From contig CALFXA010000200.1 in NCBI GenBank assembly GCA_937928015.1, positions 1 through 34,230 of the forward strand: DNA of 34,230 nt, written 5' to 3'. The DNA comes from an uncultured Anaerolineales bacterium (lineage in GTDB: Bacteria > Chloroflexota > Anaerolineae > Anaerolineales > Villigracilaceae). Below the pieces are notes generated by a model. The model was given only the letters and a program-made list of their open reading frames with translations, was not told the DNA's origin and did no database searches. Of this stretch, positions 32,084 to 34,230 are shown piece after piece. A program made the position numbers and the translations under genes. How positions within the stretch are numbered: the first letter of the stretch is position 1; each line of letters begins with the position of its first letter.

Positions 32084-32385
32084 TATTGCACCCCTTCAAA
32101 GATCTCGAGGGACTGGCCCTCGGCAAGGGTCACAATGGCCTTCTTGAAGGCGGGACGGCGGACCAGCAAACGGCGGCTGCGGGCGCGGCGTCCGCGCTTG
32201 GCGGGCGCATTGACAACGTTGACGCGCACGACTTTGACGTCGTAGATGGTTTCGATTGCGTCCTTGACCATCGTGCGGGTCGCCTCGTTCGAGACGACGA
32301 AAGCGTATTGCTGCAACTTGCTCGACTGATAGTTGGACTTCTCAGTCACCAACGGTCGGACAAGGACATTGAAAAGGTTGGTCAT
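32083..32385 (-). CDS. rplW: 50S ribosomal protein L23 (uL23)
   Basis: This encodes 100 residues. [14 protein letters not shown] at the start and [64 protein letters not shown] are diagnostic. It is the docking site for trigger factor, SRP and SecYEG at the tunnel exit. It lies 9 bases after rplD. Confidence 0.97.
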   Translation of the reverse strand: MTNLFNVLVRPLVTEKSNYQSSKLQQYAFVVSNEATRTMVKDAIETIYDVKVVRVNVVNAPAKRGRRARSRRLLVRRPAFKKAIVTLAEGQSLEIFEGVQ

Positions 32386-32394
32386 GTCTCTCTC

Positions 32395-33024
32395 CTATCC
32401 GAGGTGGGCTGTCAGCACGTCCAGCGTCTTGAGCGGCAGGACAACTTTGTCGTAGCCGAGCAGGTCGCGGACGTTCAGGTAGCTGGCCAGGATGACCTTG
32501 GTCTGTTCGATGTTGCTGGCAATGCGCGAGACGGTCTCATAGGACTGATCCTTCTCGGGCATAAGCACCAGCGCGGTCGACTCACCGACCAGTTTGGTCA
32601 GGGCCTGGGCCATCACGCGGGTCTTGGGTTCGCTGAAGCTGAACTCATCCACCACTACAATGCTGGCCTCGGAGGCCTTGACGGTCAACGCCGAGCGCAG
32701 GGCAGCCTGGCGCATCTTCTTAGGCATGCGCTGTTCGTAGCCGCGGGGGTGCGGCGTGTGGATACGTCCACCACCCACCCACTGGGCGGCGCGGGTCGAG
32801 CCCTGACGGGCGCGGCCGGTGCCTTTTTGCTTCCAGGGTTTGCGACCACCGCCGGAGACTTCGGAGCGGGTCTTGGTGTCATGCGTGCCCAGGCGAGCGT
32901 TCGCCATCTGGCGAGTGTAGGCCTGGTGCATCAGGTCCATATTGACCGCGGCTTCAAAGACACTCGCGGGCAGTTCCACCTCACGAAGCTTCTTACCTTC
33001 GATGTTGTAAATGTCTACTTTCAT
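32395..33024 (-). CDS. rplD: 50S ribosomal protein L4 (uL4)
   Basis: This encodes 209 residues. ARLGTHDTKTRSEVSGGGRKPWKQKGTGRARQGSTRAAQWVGGGRIHTPHPRGYEQRMPKK contains the tunnel loop, and the C-terminal half is the globular Rossmann-like domain. In E. coli L4 represses its own S10 operon through the mRNA leader. Here the structured leader lies before rplC, one gene upstream of rplD. The gap to rplC is 26 bases. Confidence 0.97.
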   Translation of the reverse strand: MKVDIYNIEGKKLREVELPASVFEAAVNMDLMHQAYTRQMANARLGTHDTKTRSEVSGGGRKPWKQKGTGRARQGSTRAAQWVGGGRIHTPHPRGYEQRMPKKMRQAALRSALTVKASEASIVVVDEFSFSEPKTRVMAQALTKLVGESTALVLMPEKDQSYETVSRIASNIEQTKVILASYLNVRDLLGYDKVVLPLKTLDVLTAHLG

Positions 33025-33050
33025 GGCTTATCTTCCCGTTTCCCGCGCGC

Positions 33051-33683
33051 CTACTGCTTGCGCGCCTCTCTGATCATGATAAGACCGCCCTTGGGCCCGG
33101 GAACCGCGCCATGAATGCCGAGCAGGTTGCGCTCTGCATCCACCAGGACGACCTTGAGGTTCTGCGTTGTGACACGATCCATACCCATGTGACCGGCACC
33201 ACGAGCACCTTTGTAAACACGACCGGGCGTGGTACCCGAGCCACGAGAGCCGGGTGCGCGGTTGCGGTCAGAGGTACCGTGTGTGGCGTTCATGCCATGG
33301 AAGTGGTGGCGCTTGACGGCACCGGCAAAGCCTTTACCCTTGCTCACACCAATCACATCCACGCGCTCACCCACTGCAAAAGCCTCGGCGACGGTGATCT
33401 TGTCGCCGACCTTGAGGTCATGGTCTTTGGCACGGAATTCGCGCAAAAAGCGCAGAGGGGGGAGTTCGTTGGTCTTCAGGTGTCCCAATTCGCCGCTGGT
33501 CAGGCGCTTGGGATTGACCTCAGCGAAACCCAACTGCACGGCCGAGTATCCCTCGCTCTGGGGCTCGCGCACCTGGGTAACGTAACATGGCCCAGCTTCG
33601 ATGAGGGTCACAGGATAAGCGACGCCTTTTTCATCGAAGATCTGGGTCATGCCGATCTTCTTGCCAATTAGCCCTTTCAACAT
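33051..33683 (-). CDS. rplC: 50S ribosomal protein L3 (uL3)
   Basis: This encodes 210 residues from the ATG at 33683, chosen because AAGGAG lies upstream and MLKGLIGKKIGMTQIFDEKG is the family's N-terminus. The frame is open to 33755, but that extension has no ribosome binding site. GKGFAGAVKRHHFHG, the TPGRVYKGARGAGHMG loop and the C-terminal VPGPKGGLIMI are conserved. The Gln methylated by PrmB in E. coli (GSIGQ) is Ser here (GSRGS). L3 is an early assembly protein near the peptidyl-transferase centre. Confidence 0.95.
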   Translation of the reverse strand: MLKGLIGKKIGMTQIFDEKGVAYPVTLIEAGPCYVTQVREPQSEGYSAVQLGFAEVNPKRLTSGELGHLKTNELPPLRFLREFRAKDHDLKVGDKITVAEAFAVGERVDVIGVSKGKGFAGAVKRHHFHGMNATHGTSDRNRAPGSRGSGTTPGRVYKGARGAGHMGMDRVTTQNLKVVLVDAERNLLGIHGAVPGPKGGLIMIREARKQ

Positions 33684-33708
33684 GCTCAATTTTCTCCTTC
33701 TTAGTGTA

Positions 33709-33806
33709 TTGACGAGACTGTCAACCGGGGCTTCAGTTGCATCATCTCCGTGCAACGCAGTCAGCAGGTCTGGAGCAGAGCGCGTATCAGGGTCCGCTCA
33801 CAGACC
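33709..33806 (-). ncRNA. Structured leader upstream of rplC (candidate cis-regulatory RNA)
   Basis: On the - strand three stems follow one another. The first is GGTCTG (33806-33801) with CAGACC (33772-33767), enclosing GAGCG (33799-33795) with CGCTC (33782-33778). The second is GTTGCA (33756-33751) with TGCAAC (33741-33736). The third is TTGAC (33724-33720) with GTCAA (33713-33709). The Shine-Dalgarno sequence follows. Whether it binds a ribosomal protein such as L4 or L3 is not known. Confidence 0.5.
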
Positions 33807-33823
33807 TACTCTTACGTTGTCTC

Positions 33824-33844
33824 AAAAACTGCGGAAGACCGCAG
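33824..33844 (-). terminator. Terminator-like hairpin between rpsJ and rplC
   Basis: CTGCGG (33844-33839 on the - strand) pairs with CCGCAG (33834-33829) around a 4-base loop, followed by five T (33828-33824). Outer TCAAA/TTTGA pairing could extend it. It lies 11 bases after the rpsJ stop, where the gene order would lead one to expect uninterrupted transcription, so it may attenuate rather than fully stop transcription. Confidence 0.7.
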
Positions 33845-33855
33845 GGTTTGAAAAC

Positions 33856-34164
33856 TTAGATTTTGATCTCGATATCCACGCCCGCGGGCATGTTCAAGCG
33901 CATCAACATGTCGATGGTTTTCGAGTCAGGATCGAGGACGTCGATCAGGCGGTTGTGCGTGCGGATCTCGAAGTGCTCATGAGAATCCTTGTCGATAAAA
34001 GTCGAGCGGCGTATTGTATACCGTTCCACCTTGGTTGGCAAGGGTACGGGACCCACAACATGGGCACCGGAGCGTTCGGCCGTCTCGACGATCCGCTTGG
34101 CGGACTGGTCGAGGACGCGATGATCGTAAGCCTTGAGGCGGATGCGGATCTTCTGTTTAGCCAT
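33856..34164 (-). CDS. rpsJ: 30S ribosomal protein S10 (uS10)
   Basis: This encodes 102 residues from the second of two adjacent ATGs (34164), which gives AGGTGA a better spacing and the usual start [19 protein letters not shown]. The first ATG at 34167 would add one Met. [51 protein letters not shown] is conserved. In many bacteria S10 (NusE) also forms antitermination complexes with NusB. It lies 10 bases after tuf, so the two are cotranscribed. Confidence 0.96.
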   Translation of the reverse strand: MAKQKIRIRLKAYDHRVLDQSAKRIVETAERSGAHVVGPVPLPTKVERYTIRRSTFIDKDSHEHFEIRTHNRLIDVLDPDSKTIDMLMRLNMPAGVDIEIKI

Positions 34165-34174
34165 CATCTCTCAC

Positions 34175-34230
34175 CTACTCGATGATCTTGGTAACGACAC
34201 CCGCGCCAACGGTCAGACCGCCTTCGCGAA
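34175..34230 (-). CDS. tuf: Elongation factor Tu, C-terminal end only (runs off the window)
   Basis: Only the last 18 codons are in the window. On the - strand they read REGGLTVGAGVVTKIIE then TAG, the strongly conserved C-terminus of EF-Tu (domain III). The rest of the gene lies beyond 34230. The tuf-rpsJ order is the usual end of the str operon joining the S10 operon. Confidence 0.9.
   Translation of the reverse strand, partial: REGGLTVGAGVVTKIIE

Noticed and set aside
33696..33724. TTGACA at 33724-33719 as an rplC promoter
   Set aside because: No -10 box lies at 16-18 bases; the only TACACT is 10 bases away. It is better explained as half of the TTGAC/GTCAA stem.
33684..33755. Longer start for rplC
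   Set aside because: No Shine-Dalgarno sequence, and MLKGLIGKKIGMTQIF at 33683 is the family start. The region is better explained as a leader.

Overview
The window looks like a chromosomal segment of a Chloroflexota bacterium, most likely class Anaerolineae. This is inferred from three things: GC-rich sequence with an S10-spc-alpha-type ribosomal superoperon, zinc-ribbon versions of several ribosomal proteins, and the short palindromic repeats (CCCTTCGACAGGCTCAGGG-type and CTTCGACTTCGCTC-type) that I associate with Anaerolineae genomes. I have not run any database search.

Layout. (1) 1-3,169: a ConA-like lectin/glucanase-fold protein on the + strand converges with two tandem paralogous UbiA-family membrane prenyltransferases on the - strand. 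A perfect hairpin lies at the convergence point and contains the stop codon of the lectin gene. (2) 3,336-8,865 (-): a very large patatin-like lipid hydrolase with C-terminal membrane segments, then a rarD-SDR gene pair. (3) 8,997-9,128 (+): a 43-residue predicted membrane peptide. (4) 9,177-14,360 (-): a copper-handling island in two blocks. csoR, copZ-like and copA sit behind a strong promoter whose start site is covered by a C-tract/G-tract CsoR operator. Behind them are a lipoprotein, a DsbD/TauE-like membrane protein fused to a cupredoxin domain, and a second HMA chaperone. (5) 14,529-15,956 (+): a lipoprotein, a GNAT acetyltransferase and a small protein with a coiled coil plus an L7/L12 C-terminal-like motif. 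(6) 15,997-17,064 (-): MazG with an N-terminal half of a tetrapyrrole-methylase-like domain. (7) 17,160-34,230 (-): the ribosomal superoperon. Read in transcription order it is tuf(partial)-rpsJ-rplC-rplD-rplW-rplB-rpsS-rplV-rpsC-rplP-rpmC-rpsQ-rplN-rplX-rplE-rpsN-rpsH-rplF-rplR-rpsE-rpmD-rplO-secY-adk-map-rpmJ-rpsM-rpsK-rpsD-rpoA-rplQ-truA-rplM-rpsI.

How the genes fit together. The superoperon supplies ribosomal proteins, the RNA polymerase alpha subunit, the SecY translocon and early protein/tRNA maturation enzymes. infA is missing from its usual place between map and rpmJ, and a promoter-like sequence occupies the gap. A terminator-like hairpin followed by a structured 130-nt leader separates tuf-rpsJ from rplC. 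The copper island would sense Cu(I) through CsoR, carry it with CopZ-type chaperones and export it through CopA. The lipoprotein and the cupredoxin-bearing membrane protein would act at or outside the membrane.

No gene-free stretch exceeds about 175 bases. I saw no tRNA, rRNA, CRISPR array, transposase or replication origin. The strongest candidates for something undescribed are a three-copy 31-nt palindrome family with compensatory changes, the structured rplC leader, and the copper island with its cysteine/methionine cupredoxin fusion.
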